A stretch of 64,000 bases of DNA from Bugula neritina. Lineage: Eukaryota; Bryozoa; Gymnolaemata; Cheilostomatida; Bugulidae. The notes beneath the pieces were generated by a model. The model was not told the DNA's origin. It searched no databases and was given only the letters and a program-made list of their open reading frames with translations. The position numbers and the translations under genes are program-made. Location: assembly GCA_964035545.1 (NCBI GenBank), contig OZ037769.1:7749929-7813928 (forward strand), read 5' to 3'. Shown one piece after another: positions 36,960 through 49,335 of this stretch (its first letter is position 1; every line of letters starts with the position of its first letter).

Positions 36960-37790
36960 TAGCAAAAGTGATGAAGCTCTGTTTTAATGATGTTTCCGAA
37001 TGGCGGCTTTAATACATCTGGGTATGGTAATTTATCTATCTAGCTGTTGTTTCCATCTGTTCCAGCAGTATTCAAGATGTGCATCTATTTTTCCATCCCG
37101 ATATAGACCCGACTTCATTGCTTTCTGCAGTAGGTTTTTGTCTTCTTAGGTGAAGAGGGTTAGGAACCCTCTCAGCTCATAGAGTTGAGAGACTACAGAC
37201 AATAGTCCTCTTTTGGTAGCTGACTTTGGTGTCCTCGTGTTGCTGAACTTGAATGAGTCTTACTCAACAGACCAAATAACACCAAATGTTTTCTGTGCTG
37301 GCAGGTGTTGCCATTTATAAATCTTTCAATCTATGGCACAGCTTATAGAACTTTACTGCTTGAGGTGGATTTCCTTAAGCACACATTTCTTGCGTTTGAT
37401 ATGTTAGTTCCATTGCATTTTTTGGGGTTGACGTGTTTGGTGGCCCACCTTCAACATGAAAGTTGTTTTCTGTGAAGGATGCTGCATTTGGTGAGAGTCT
37501 TGTGTATTCAGAGGCGAGTTTACGTGGACCATGTGTAACCACACCAGGGGGTGATGTGGCTCTAAGAAGGTTTTTGGTCATTTTTTATTCTTTCATTTGA
37601 TTTCCCTCAGTTCAGAGAAATCCTAGGTAGTCCCTATATTTAGCCTTCACAATAAAATTGTAAAACATCTGCCCTACATCGAAAGCTATCTTGTCACTAT
37701 GTAGCATCTGTTGGTCATCCTCCGTTTAATGTGAAATGCTCTCGTCCCACAGTTTGCCTCTGTCTTTGCCCTTTTTTTATCCTCCCATTC
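36960..37790 (-). pseudogene. BEL/Pao-type pol remnant
   Basis: Read on the minus strand, fragments in changing frames follow the order of a BEL/Pao reverse transcriptase: MFYNFIVKAKYRDYLGFL, then MTKNLLRATSPPGVVTHGPR, NAASFTENNFHVEGG (where active copies have a YVDD-type catalytic box), then KRGLLSVVSQLYELRGFLT and LEYCWNRWKQQL. The catalytic aspartates are lost and several stops and shifts occur. No LTRs were found around it. Confidence 0.65.
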
Positions 37791-37799
37791 CCATTTTTC

Positions 37800-38406
37800 A
37801 AAGTATATTGGTCTAAATCATAGTGTATAAACTAATAAATACACTCAATATTAATCAATAGACCAAAATATTTAGTCCATTTCGAGATCATTATATTCTC
37901 TCTATTTGGTAAAATTTAAATGCGTTACTTGGCTTTTGTCTACTATAGTTTTGATGGCTTCTATATGGTTTGTCTTAATATTTTAAGACTTCATTACTAA
38001 TGCCTGTGTCACTTAGCAGTCCTTTAATGCTTAAATACGTAGCCTCTATAATAGGTGGAGATACCACTTGGGCAGAAGGTATTAGCGAAATGTTGCACAC
38101 GAATCTTTTGTTGGAAAGGATGACTTCCAGCACTAGGCACATACTTTGCTGTCATCTGTCCCACAGGCATAGCAAGAAGCTGCAACCTCTCGATGGTTAG
38201 CTTTGGCGCTCTTACAGAAAGGAAATCTTCACTAGCATTATGCACTAACTTTAAGCATTTTTTATCAACATTAGAAACAGTTAAGCTAGAGTGCTCTAAA
38301 CTAGATAACTTTGTTTTGTGATTGCAAAATGATCAACAAAAGATGAATCATAAAAGTCTGTGCATTTTATTTAACATTTTAATTTTGAGCATAAGTTAAA
38401 AAAAGT
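37800..38406. other. Unassigned spacer before tandem array
   Basis: AT-rich sequence between the BEL/Pao remnant and the tandem array. A 73-codon minus-strand frame (38024-38245) could be a further transposon remnant but shows no family motif. Confidence 0.35.
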
Positions 38407-39256
38407 ATATCAAATTTACACATTTCACAATTCGTGTATAAATAGTTCTTCCAAGGGCCAGTGAGACGTTTCCCACAAAGATCGCAACCAACCAATTGCC
38501 GCTGGGTAAGGACCAGGCTTAAATCGAGCTTAATTTGATTTCTATATGTAGAAATTTGATTACAATCTTATCCAAGTAATTAACTCAAATTTTATCTTAA
38601 CAAAACATTGACAGCTTACGAAAACAGCACATGAAGTCGATTTCCAACATGTCTTGGCAACAACATTTTATCAAGTTTTTAGTTCGAAGAAAGTTTTTAA
38701 AGTCAATTGATTCATCACTATTATCTTCATTTCTCAAATTATGTAAGTTCCATCTTACCTTGACAATAGCTGGCTGAGACCTTGGCTAAGTTGTAGACTA
38801 CTTTCTAGTTCTGTACAAATCTATAAGTCTGCTAGTCTGCTTCAGTTCCTCAGCTAAAGTTGCAACATCCGAAATAGAATTTCTAAAAGATGTATTTTTT
38901 TTCGTCTGCATGCAAGGAATTTGCGGGTGTGGTATCCTGAGCAATGTTCACACTTTTTGTATGAAACATAGGATCTACAGCCCAAAGTTTTGAAACCACA
39001 CCTATTTCACCAACCATTTTTTAGACACTACTCAAACGGCTCGAGAGTTTGCTTAAAAATTCCTTAGATATTGGAAAATATTACACAAGTCGACATGTTT
39101 ACTAGCACAAAGTAACTAGCTTTCTTTTTCTTCATCGGTAAGTTGACCGCCTTTTAGTTGATTGGTGGTTTTGTTGAGCTTTTCAACTATTCTTCTAAAG
39201 GAGGTATTTCGATTTCATGAAAACTCAGTTTGCGCCTCAACTCATTAATTTGCTGT

Positions 39257-39600
39257 TCAGCAATGCCTTGCTGTAATTGTATATTTTGTTTGAAAAGCTT
39301 TTTGCGTCCCCCCTCCCGGATGCCCTTCCTGACGCCAACCCTCTGCGTTTATCCGGGCTTGGGACCGGCTGAGGTGTGTGCTGGCTTGCATATCCCCAGG
39401 CCACATCACATTATTCCTAATAGCTGCTCCATAATGACCCCGAATTCTCTTTATACCAGCTTTATGCAACTTACCACTACCTCCTAGACCTTTATACTTT
39501 CGGCCTTCCCAATAAAACTCTTTACCTTACATTGCTGCACTTTATCTAATTTGCTTTTGCACATGACTTACGCATTCAAGTTTCTCAACAACATCTGGGT
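39257..39600 (-). pseudogene. Mutator transposase remnant, unit A
   Basis: Minus-strand frame includes IKRIRGHYGAAIRNNV, the signature R-x-H-x(2)-AIRNN block of the Mutator-like transposase domain found in invertebrates. It then runs into the unrelated GC-rich insert and loses all downstream sequence that units B and C keep. Confidence 0.6.
39309..39412 (+). mobile_element. GC-rich SINE-like insert in unit A
   Basis: A block of ~100 bp (CGGATGCCCTTCCTGACGCC ... TTATCCGGGCTTGGGACCGG) is far more GC-rich than its surroundings, absent from units B and C, and replaces about 500 bp of transposase. From memory it resembles the conserved core of a widespread metazoan SINE superfamily; I could not check this. 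Confidence 0.4.
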
Positions 39601-39908
39601 CATTGAGTTGGGCATTACTTACAGCATTATAAGACTTTGAGTCTCCATCCCCTTCTCTTTCTATCAGTGGATGTTCTGCCGCTGCTTGTACGCTAGACTT
39701 GTTCAGATGCATTTATGAAAACTGACAACTTGGCAAGTATAACTAAATCCAACATTTGTTTATCTAGAGAGGAATTGAGCTGCCTTTCCTGTTCAATGCG
39801 CTCACTGGGTATCCAAGCAGCACAAAATGTGGCACATGCGCAGCCAGAGAGCAGCATGCAGTTAGGTGGTTGTGCCGGTGTGCTGTCATCAAGTGATCCA
39901 GGGTGTGG

Positions 39909-40232
39909 TTAATGAGAAGGCCAGCATGCAGAGCTTGTAGTAGGAACCTTTCTACTAGGATTGCGATGGGAATGTGCTTGAGAATCATGATCATGATTAT
40001 CATTATTTTGATTTTCATCGTCATCGTGAAGGTCACTGGGAGTGTTGTAATCAAGCAAAAATCTATTGATCATATCTATCTTGCAGTTAGTAAACTCTTC
40101 CTCAGCCTCAGAAAGATCTGAGTCATCACTTGAGTAGCACTCTGCAACAGCATTGTCGTCCTCAAAGTAAAAATATTCATCAATATCAGAGCCATCATTT
40201 ATTACCAGTAATTTATTACTGTCAAACGCCAT
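39909..40232 (-). CDS. Acidic 107-residue ORF of Mutator-derived unit, copy A
   Basis: Predicted protein is rich in Asp/Glu (EYFYFEDDNAVAECYSSDD, LSEAEEE, DDDENQNNDNHDHDS) and ends KVPTTSSACWPSH. It lies upstream of the transposase remnant on the same strand. Copy B (44323-44646) is the same length with about nine amino-acid differences, most non-conservative, and the frame is intact in both. Not recognised. It could be an N-terminal transposase exon or a captured host fragment. Confidence 0.45.
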   Translation of the reverse strand: MAFDSNKLLVINDGSDIDEYFYFEDDNAVAECYSSDDSDLSEAEEEFTNCKIDMINRFLLDYNTPSDLHDDDENQNNDNHDHDSQAHSHRNPSRKVPTTSSACWPSH

Positions 40233-41444
40233 AACTGTATGTAGACTAATGCGTTTCCGGTATGGCGATGCGGGCCGTGAGGGTAAAAAGCCAAAGCTTT
40301 CAAGAGACCTGGGCTACTGGTGATCACGTGATGTTCCATAGTTACTAGTTATTCGGATTTACACATGTTTAGAGCTATGTGTCAGTCTCAATTACCCCAC
40401 CAATGGAAAGAACAGGTTTTATTTCCTAATTTTTTCTGCTTGTTCGAAAACGTTGAGAAGACAACTATTCAACTACGGGTCCGTTTTCACTCTATTGTGA
40501 ACAGTAGTAATCTGCCATGAAGTGCTTTTCTGAGCGCCGAGGTCACATTTAATGTACATGTTTATAAACTGAGTTGCTTAACATGGTTGCCTATACACTC
40601 AGAAAATCTTATCGATGCAAACCATAGCGTTATTTAGGATATTTTTATAAATCCTGCTGTGTTCAAATCTTTTTGTTTCATGAATACTTTCCCTCCTTTA
40701 CATATCTTGCTGTTTTTAAACCTTTTAGTTGGTGAAGTGGTGGTTGAATCATTAGGGGTTGGTGAGGTTATGTTGCAAACAGTAATTTTCCACTTTTAAT
40801 AACTCATTTACTTAAAAACAAATAAATGAAAGATGGAAAGTTATTTGATCATATAAATGCAGCCCCTGTATACAGCTTTCATCGTTTAACCATTTTATCT
40901 ATTGTCGGTTTGTCATAGGTGATACTTGATTTGAAATAACCAAGCTTAACATAACCATATACTTGTAGGAAGTTGAAAAAAAAATGAAAATCAAAAATGT
41001 ATAGTCAAGTGTACAACAGCTGCAAAACCTGTACAAAACTAGTGCAATGTGAAATTATGTGATTACATTCTGCAACACTGCTTAAAAATTTATAGAAGTA
41101 AAACACAGTTTTTTAAAGATGCATCATCTACTTCATGGCATCTGTTGCAAATCTAATTGTGGTCGCTTTCGTGACAGCTGTTGTTAGTGGCAGTGGTAGT
41201 TTTCCTGCCTTCAGCGTGAAGGTTACTGATCCAAACCCTGTTCCGTGAACATAAGCCACCTGTTATGAGATAATGCACTCAAGTATCATCTTTCAATGTA
41301 ATGTTTTGTTAAATAAATTCTGAATGCCCTATTTATAAATCATGATTATAACACAACAAAGGGCTTTCCCCTGTAATAATGACATTTAATGTGCAAGTGA
41401 ATTATTTGACCTGGTTGCCTATTATTGGAAAAAATATTTTGTTG

Positions 41445-41765
41445 TAGGAAAACTTTGAAAAGTGCCCTAATCTGCTAGAAATACCTATTTGTGCTGACAA
41501 ATCTTTAACTGTACTCAAAAGTGCTTAAATGTGCTCATTTGGGCTGAAACGTGTTTAAATGTGCTCAAAACTGCTGAAAAGTGCCTAAATGTGTTGAAAG
41601 GTGCCCTAATCTGCTAGAAACACTTATTTGTGCTGACAAATCTTTATCTAACTGTACTCAAAAGTGCCAAAATATAAAAAGAAGGGCTTGAATGTGCTAC
41701 ATTAAATGTGCTACATTTAAGATCAAACAAGTTTAAATATGCCCTAATATGCTCAAAACTGCTGA
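41445..41765. repeat. Degenerate 12-bp subterminal repeats, unit A
   Basis: About fifteen variants of AAATGTGCTCAAA / AAAGTGCTTAAA in succession near one end of the unit. Matching arrays occur at 46070-46330 (unit B) and 49160-49320 (unit C). Subterminal arrays like this often serve as transposase-binding sites; that role is inferred. Confidence 0.6.
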
Positions 41766-43374
41766 AATGTAAATATAAATATGTGACCCAGGCTGTCAGC
41801 AAGGCACTTTGTGACAAAATTCACATTTTTAGTTGATGCTTGGTTCTTATTTGCCTCTTTATAGTGGTCGATTTGCAGTTTAAAATTTTGAAATCGAACC
41901 ACTATTAGCGAGTCTACAGCAATTTTTGTGTAGCAATTATCCAATATCACCGGAAGTACAGCAACTGAAAAAAAAAACATTTTTATTTCAAGTGAGCGCA
42001 TTTTTCAGTGTTAACATGTTCAAGCTCCTTAGCAACGAGCATTTAGAGAGCTTCAAACAGGGTAAAAATTTACTTACCTATCATGTAGGACGTGCCGAAT
42101 CCAGTGGCGCCATTTCTGAAACAGACTTTTGATGACCTTTGACCTCGAAAGGCCGAGTGAAAGTCACGGCGATTTTTCAAAACATGAATGTTGATCATGT
42201 CATGTTATGAAAGCATTTTAGTGTACTCTATCATTATTCAACCACTATCAAATTTACACATTTCAAAACTTTTGTATAAACAGTTCCTCCAAGGGACAGT
42301 GGGACGTTTCCCACAAAGATCGCCTCCAACCAATTGCCGCTGGGTAAGGACCAGGATTGAATCAAGCTTAATTTGATTTCTATATGTAGAATTTTGATTA
42401 CAACTCTTATCCAGGTGATTAACTCAAATTTAATCTCAACAAATTATTGCCAGCTTACGAAAACAGCTCATGAAATCGATTTCCAACATGTCTTGGCAAC
42501 AACATTTTATCAATTTTTTAGTTCGAAGAAAGTTTTTAAAGTCAATTGATTCATCACTATTATCTTCATTTCTCAAATTATGTAAGTTCCATCTTACCTT
42601 GACAATAGCTGGCTGAGACCTTGGCTAAGTTGTAGACTACTTTCTAGTTCTGTACAAACCTCTGCGAATACTGCTGACAAGTGAATGGATGTTGCAGTTT
42701 AGGTCAAGGATTTCTTGTCCGAAATCATTTTCAAGAGCAGCTCAAATAGAGTGGTTTATCACTGCTCAGTTGCCTAAAGTCGATACTTTGTTTCATTTTA
42801 GGGTCGCCAAGACTGTATCATAGCTCTTCGAGTTGTGCTTCGCATATAAGTCTGCTAGTCTGCTTCAGTTCCCCAGTTAAAGTTGCAACATCCGAAATAG
42901 AATTTCTAAAAGATGTATTTTATTTTTTCATTTGCATGCAAGGAATTTGCTAGTGTGGTATCCTGAGCAATGTTTACACTTTTTGTATGAAACATAGCAT
43001 CTACAGCCGAAAGTTTTGAAACCACACCTAATTCACCAATATTGGATATTGGAAAATATTACACAACTTGCCATGTTTACTGGCACAAAAGTAACTAGCT
43101 TTCCTTTTTTTTCATCAGTATGTTGACCGCCTTTTAGTTGATTGGTGGTTTTGTTGAGCTTTTCAACTTTTCTTTTAAATGAGCTATTTCGATTTCATGA
43201 AAACTCAGTTTGCGTCTCAACTCATCAATTTGTTGTTCAGCAATGCCTTGCTGTAATTGTATATTTTGTTTCAAAAGCTTTTTGCGTCCCCCCCCTCAAG
43301 TTATTTTTGTGAACTATCAACTTTTCTTGTTTGACAGGTTAGAAATTTTTGCAAGCTGTTTTTAGTTTTGCTCT

Positions 43375-43977
43375 TCAATAGGTGGCCCGTCTCTTGGAAG
43401 CCTTTATTCTCTGCAGATCTTTTTTGTGATTGTGCATTACCAACTGTTTCCCAATCGGTATTCCTAAAACATCATTAACAGCAGCAAGAGCAGTATCACC
43501 ATCATTAAATTGTAAGACAGCACAGTTGACAGCAAGTTCTAACCTGGGCGTCTGCACCAACTGCACTTCAGAGCAAAGTAACCAAATTATTCTATGAAAA
43601 TGTTTTGTACCCCCATGCAAGCATTTTGAAAGCAGAGAATCGGCTGTAAGAGTTTCAAAAACTGTTATTATCTCTTCTATTGCAAAGGGTGGAAGACTAT
43701 TCGAATTACCATCACCACTACCATTTACTGCCGGGCAAGAATTATCACATGAGCTATGATTCCTATTCCAATGATGCCATATTCTCCAAATGCTTGCTTT
43801 CATACTCCCTAGGTTTCCTGCATTATTCCTAATAGCTGCACCATGATGACCCTGAATTCTCTTTATAGCAGCTTTATGCAACTTACCACTACCTCCTATA
43901 CCTTTATATTTTCGGCCTTCCCAATAAAACTCTTTACCCTTATATTGCTGCACTTTATCTAATTTGCTTTTGCACAT
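43375..43977 (-). pseudogene. Mutator transposase C-terminal segment, unit B
   Basis: A 200-codon open frame with HKAAIKRIQGHHGAAIRNN, then GSMKASIWRIWHHWNRNHSS, followed by an internal tract HGGTKHFHRIIWLLCSEVQL. The AIRNN...MKxxIW pattern is typical of the invertebrate Mutator-like transposase domain (the family with an EKxGVxxxxxxGDxK block upstream). The upstream part is missing: sequence jumps to unrelated DNA near 44060, where unit C still has it. Not functional. Confidence 0.65.
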
Positions 43978-44322
43978 GATTTATGCATTCAAGTTTCTCA
44001 ACAACATCTGGGTCATAGAGTTGGGCATTAATTACAGTGCTATAAAGGCTTGGAGTCTCCATCCCCTTCTCTTTCTATCAGTGAATATTCTGCCGCTGCT
44101 TGTACGCTGGACTTGTTCAGATATATTTGTAAAAACTGACAACTTGGCAAGTATAACTAAATCCAACATTTGTTTATCTAGAGAGGAATTGAGCTGCCTT
44201 TCCTGTTCAATGCGCTCACTGGGTATCTAAGCAGCACAGAATGTGGCACATGTGCAGCCAGAGAGCAGCATGCAGTTAGGTGGTTGTGCCGGTGTGCTGT
44301 CATCAAGTGATCCAGGGTGTGG

Positions 44323-44646
44323 TTAATGAGAAGGCCAGCATGCAGAGCTTGTAGTAGGAACCTTTCTACTACGATTGCGATGGGAATGTGCTTGAGAATC
44401 ATGATCATGATTATCATTATTTTGATTTTCATCGTCATCGTGAAGGTCACTGGGAGTGTTGTAATCAAGCAAAAATCTATTGATTATATCTATCTCGCAG
44501 TTTGTAGACTCTTCCTCAGCCTCAGAAAGATATGAGTCATCACTTAGGTAGCACTCTGCAACAGCGTTGTCGTCCTCAAAGTAAAAATATTCATCAATAT
44601 CAGAGCCATCATTTATTTTCAGTAATTTATTTCTGTGAAACGACAT
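44323..44646 (-). CDS. Acidic 107-residue ORF of Mutator-derived unit, copy B
   Basis: Same length and frame as the ORF at 39909-40232, starting MSFHRNKLLKINDGSDIDEY and ending KVPTTSSACWPSH. Differences between copies are scattered replacements, which argues against strong purifying selection since duplication. Function unknown. Confidence 0.45.
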   Translation of the reverse strand: MSFHRNKLLKINDGSDIDEYFYFEDDNAVAECYLSDDSYLSEAEEESTNCEIDIINRFLLDYNTPSDLHDDDENQNNDNHDHDSQAHSHRNRSRKVPTTSSACWPSH

Positions 44647-46803
44647 AACTGTATGTAGACTAATGCGTTTCCGGTATGGCTATGCGGGCCGTGAGTGTAA
44701 AAAGCCAAAGCTTTCAAGAGACCTGGGCTACTGGTGATCACGTGATGTTCCATAGTTACTAGTTATTTGGATTTTTAACTGCAATTTACACATGTTTAGA
44801 GCCATGTGTCAGTCTCAATTACCCCACCAATAGAAAGAACAGGTTTTGTTTCCTAATTTTTTCTGCTTGTTCGAAAACGTTGAGAAGACAACTATTCAAC
44901 TACGGGTCCGTTTTCACTCTATTGTGAACAATAGTAATCTGCCATGAAGTGCTTTTCTGAGCGCCGAGGTCACATTTAATGTGCATGTTTATAAACTGAG
45001 TTGCTTAACATGGTTGCCTATACACTCAGAAATCTTATCGATGCAAACCATAGCGTTATTTAGGATATTTTTATAAATCCTGCTGTGTTCAAATCTTTTT
45101 GTTTCATGAATACTTTCCCTCCTTTACATTTTTTCCCATATAAATAGTTTTTTCTGCTCCTTTTATATTATTTATATGTGTAAAATCAAGCATAGATGTT
45201 CCTAACAAAAAACATTGTTAGAAAAAAACAGATGTTAACATATATCAATTTATCATATTGATCATGATAAATCTAAAGTTATAACATTAAGTAGGATATT
45301 ATATATCTTGCTGTTTTCAAAACCTTTTAACTGGTGAAGTGGTGGTTGAATCATTAGGGGTTGGTGAGGTTATGTTGCCAACAGTAATTTTCACTGTTTC
45401 TTCCACTTTTAATAACTCATTTACTTAAAAACAAATAAATGAAAGATTGAAGGTTATTTGATCATATAAATGCAGCCCCTGTATACAGCTTTCATCATTC
45501 AACCATTTTATCTATTGTCGGTTTGTCATAGGTGATACTTGATTTGAAATAACCAAGCTTAACATAACCATACACTTGTAGGAAGTTGAAAAAAAATGAA
45601 AATAAAAAATGTATAGTTAAGTGTACAACAGCTGCAAAACCTGTACAAAACTAGTGCAATGTGAAATTGTGTGATTACATTCTGCAACACTGCTTGAAAA
45701 TTTATAGAAGTAAAACACAGTTTTTTGAAGATGCATCATCTACTTCATGATATCTGTTGCAAATCTAATTGTGGCCGCTTTCGTGACAGCTGTTGTTAGT
45801 GGCAGTGGTAGTTTTCCTGCCTTCAGCATGAAGGTTACTGATCCAAAGCCTGTTCCGTGAACATAAGCCGCCTGTTATGAGATAATGCACTCAAGTATCA
45901 TCTTTCAATGTAATGTTTTGTTAAATAAATTCTGAATGCCCTATTTATAAATCATGATTATAACACAACAAAGGGCTTTCCCCTGTAATAATGACATTTA
46001 ATGTGCAAGTGAATTATTTGACCTGGTTGCCTATTATTGGAAAAAATATTTTGTTGTAGGAAAACTTTGAAAGGTGCCCTAATCTGCTAGAAACACCTAT
46101 TTGTGCTGACAAATCTTTAACTGTACTCAAAAATACTCACAAGTGCTTAAATGTGCTCATTTGGGCTCAAACGTGTTTAAATGTGCTCAAAACTGCTGAA
46201 AAGTGCCTAAATGTGTTGAAAGGTGCCCTAATCTGCTAGAAACACTTATTTATGCTGACAACTCTGTATCTAACTGTACTCAAGAGTGCCAAAATATAAA
46301 AAGACGGGCTTAACTGTGCTCAAAACTGCTGAAATGTAAATATAAATATGTGACCCAGGCTGTCAGCAAGGCACTTTGTGACAAAATTCACATTTTTAGC
46401 TGATGCTTGGTACTTATTTGCCTCTTTATAGTGGTCGATTTGCAGTTTGAATTTTTGAAATCAAACCACTATTAGTGAGTCTACAGCAATTTTTGTGTAG
46501 CAATTATCCAATATCACCGGAAGTACAACTTAAAAAACCATTTTTATTCCAAGTGAGTGCATTTTTCAGTGTTTACATGTTCAAACTCCTTAGCAACGGG
46601 CATTTAGAGAGCTTCAAACAGGGTAAAAATTTACTTGCCTATCATTTAAGACATGCCGAATCCAGTGGCGCCATCTCTGAAACAGACTTTTGATCTTTGA
46701 CCTCGAAAGGTCGAGTGAAGGTCACGGCGATTTTTCAAAACATGAATGTTGATCATGTTATGTTATGAAAGCATTTTAGTTTACTCTATCATTATTCAAC
46801 CAC

Positions 46804-49335
46804 TATCAAATTTACACATTTCACAATTCGTGTATAAACAGTTCCTCCAAGGGCCAGTGAGACGTTTCCCACAAAGATCGCCTCCAACCAATTGCCGCTG
46901 GGTAAGGACCAGGATTGAATCAAGCTTAATTTGATTTCTATATGTAGAATTTTGATTACAACTCTTATCCAGGTGATTAACTCAAATTTAATCTCAACAA
47001 AACATTGACAGCTTACGAAAACAGCACATGAAATCGATTTCCAACATGTCTTGGCAACAACATTTTATCAAGTTTTTAGTTCGAAGAAAGTTTTTAAAGT
47101 CAATTGATTCATCACTATTATCTTCATTTCTCAAATTATGTAAGTTCCATCTTACCTTGACAATAGCTGGCTGAGACCTTGGCTAAGTTGTAGACTACTT
47201 TCTAGTTCTGTACAAACCTCTGCGAATACTGCTGACAAGTGAATGGATGTTGCAGTTTAGGTCAAGGATTTCTTGTCCGAAATCATTTTCAAGAGCAGCT
47301 CAAATAGAGTGGTTTATCACTGCTCAGTTGCCTAAAGTCGATACTTTGTTTCATTTTAGGGTCGCCAAGACTGTATCATAGCTCTTCGAGTTGTGCTTCG
47401 CATATAAGTCTGCTAGTCTGCTTCAGTTCCCCAGTTAAAGTTGCAACATCCGAAATAGAATTTCTAAAAGATGTATTTTATTTTTTCATTTGCATGCAAG
47501 GAATTTGCTAGTGTGGTATCCTGAGCAATGTTTACACTTTTTGTATGAAACATAGCATCTACAGCCGAAAGTTTTGAAACCACACCTAATTCACCAATAT
47601 TGGATATTGGAAAATATTACACAACTTGCCATGTTTACTGGCACAAAAGTAACTAGCTTTCCTTTTTTTTCATCAGTATGTTGACCGCCTTTTAGTTGAT
47701 TGGTGGTTTTGTTGAGCTTTTCAACTTTTCTTTTAAATGAGCTATTTCGATTTCATGAAAACTCAGTTTGCGTCTCAACTCATCAATTTGTTGTTCAGCA
47801 ATGCCTTGCTGTAATTGTATATTTTGTTTCAAAAGCTTTTTGCGTCCCCCCCCCTCAAGTTATTTTTGTGAACTATCAACTTTTCTTGTTTGACAGGTTA
47901 GAAATTTTTGCAAGCTGTTTTTAGTTTTGCTCTTCAATAGGTGGCCCGTCTCTTGGAAGCCTTTATTCTCTGCAGATCTTTTTTGTGATTGTGCATTACC
48001 AACTGTTTCCCAATCGGTATTCCTAAAACATCATTAACAGCAGCAAGAGCAGTATCACCATCATTAAATTGTAAGACAGCACAGTTGACAGCAAGTTCTA
48101 ACCTGGGCGTCTGCACCAACTGCACTTCAGAGCAAAGTAACCAAATTATTCTATGAAAATGTTTTGTACCCCCATGCAAGCATTTTGAAAGCAGAGAATC
48201 GACTGTAAGAGTTTCAAAAACTAGTATTATCTCTTCTAGTACAAAGGGTGTGAGACTATTCGAATTACCATCACTACTACCATTTACTGCCGAGCAAGGA
48301 TTATCACATGAGCTATGATTCCTATTCCAATGATGTCATATTCTCCAAATGCTTGCTTTCATACTCCCTAAGTTTCCTGCATTATTCCTAATAGCTGCTC
48401 CATGATGACCCTGAATTCTCTTTATAGCAGCTTTATGCAACTTACCACTACCTCCTATACCTTTATACTTTCGGCCTTCCCAATAAAACTCTTTACCCAT
48501 ACATTGCTGCACTTTATCTAATTCGCTTTTGCACATGACCTACGCATTAAAGTTTCTCAACAACATCTGGGCCATAGGGTTGAGCATTACTTACAGCACT
48601 ATAAGACTTGAAGTCTCCATTCTTTGAATATTTTACAAACTGTACTCCTCTCTTTTCGACTGACCATTTGAATATTCTAATCATACCTACAGGCTCCATA
48701 CCACTCATGATTTTTGGCACCGTGTACAAGAACTGCAAAACCTGTACAAAACTAGTGCAATTTGAAATTATGTGATTACATTTTGCAACACTGCTTGAAA
48801 ATTTATAGAAGTAAAACAGTTTTTTAAAGGCGCAGCCACTTCATGATACCATTTGCAAATCTAATTGTGGTCGCTTTCGTGGCAGCTGTTGTTAGTGGCA
48901 GTGGTAGTTTTCCTGCCTTCAGCGTGAAGGTTACTGATCCAAACCCTGTTCCGTGAACATAAGCCACCTGTTATGAGATAATGCACTCAAGTATCATCTT
49001 TCAATGTGATGTTTTGTTAAATAAATTCTGAATGCCCTTTTTATAAATCATGATTATAACACAACAAAGGGCTTTCCCCTGAAATAATGACATTTAATGA
49101 GCAAGTGAATTATTTGACCTGGTTGCCTATTATTGGAAAAAGTATTTTGTTGTAGGAAAACTTTGAAAAGTGCCCTAATCTGCTAGAAACACCTATTTGT
49201 GCTGACAAATCTCCAACTGTACTCAAAAGTGCTTAAATATCCAAAAAAGGGCTTAAATGTGCTACATTCAGGCTCAAACGTGTTCAAATGTGCCCTAATG
49301 TGCTCAAAACTGCTGAAATGTTAATATAAATAGAT
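46804..49335 (-). mobile_element. Mutator-derived tandem unit C (incomplete)
   Basis: Third unit, about 2.5 kb. Follows unit B up to about 48600, then carries 48605-48738 (a transposase part missing from A and B) instead of the acidic ORF, then rejoins the common sequence at about 48740 and ends at 49335 where similarity to 41780 stops. The 465-bp linker is not present after it, so the array ends here. Confidence 0.75.
47934..48738 (-). pseudogene. Mutator transposase remnant, unit C
   Basis: Upstream block MEPVGMIRIFKWSVEKRGVQ with YSKNGDFKSYSAVSNAQPYG (the EKxGVxxVxxxxxGD-KSY segment of Mutator-like transposases), then GIGGSGKLHKAAIKRIQGHH with GAAIRNNAGNLGSMKASIW, then the HGGTKHFHRIIWLLCSEVQL tract. 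A stop and frame change split it near 48300-48340 and near 48540. It shows what the less complete unit B lost upstream. Confidence 0.7.

Larger units (their letters stand above)
38407..42245 (-). mobile_element. Mutator-derived tandem unit A
   Basis: First of three tandem units, about 3.84 kb. It starts with TATCAAATTTACACATTTC and contains, minus strand, an acidic ORF (39909-40232) and a wrecked Mutator transposase segment (about 39240-39600). Relative to unit B it lacks ~190 bp near 38820, lacks one ~180-bp repeat near 40700, and has a GC-rich ~100-bp insert replacing ~500 bp of transposase. The last ~465 bp (41780-42245) is a linker also found between units B and C. Confidence 0.8.
42246..46803 (-). 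mobile_element. Mutator-derived tandem unit B
   Basis: Second unit, about 4.56 kb, the most complete. Contains the acidic ORF (44323-44646), a 200-codon transposase segment (43375-43977), an extra ~180-bp repeat (45130-45310), subterminal repeats and the 465-bp linker. By eye it is nearly identical to unit C over 42590-43620 versus 47150-48180, but more diverged from unit A. Confidence 0.8.
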
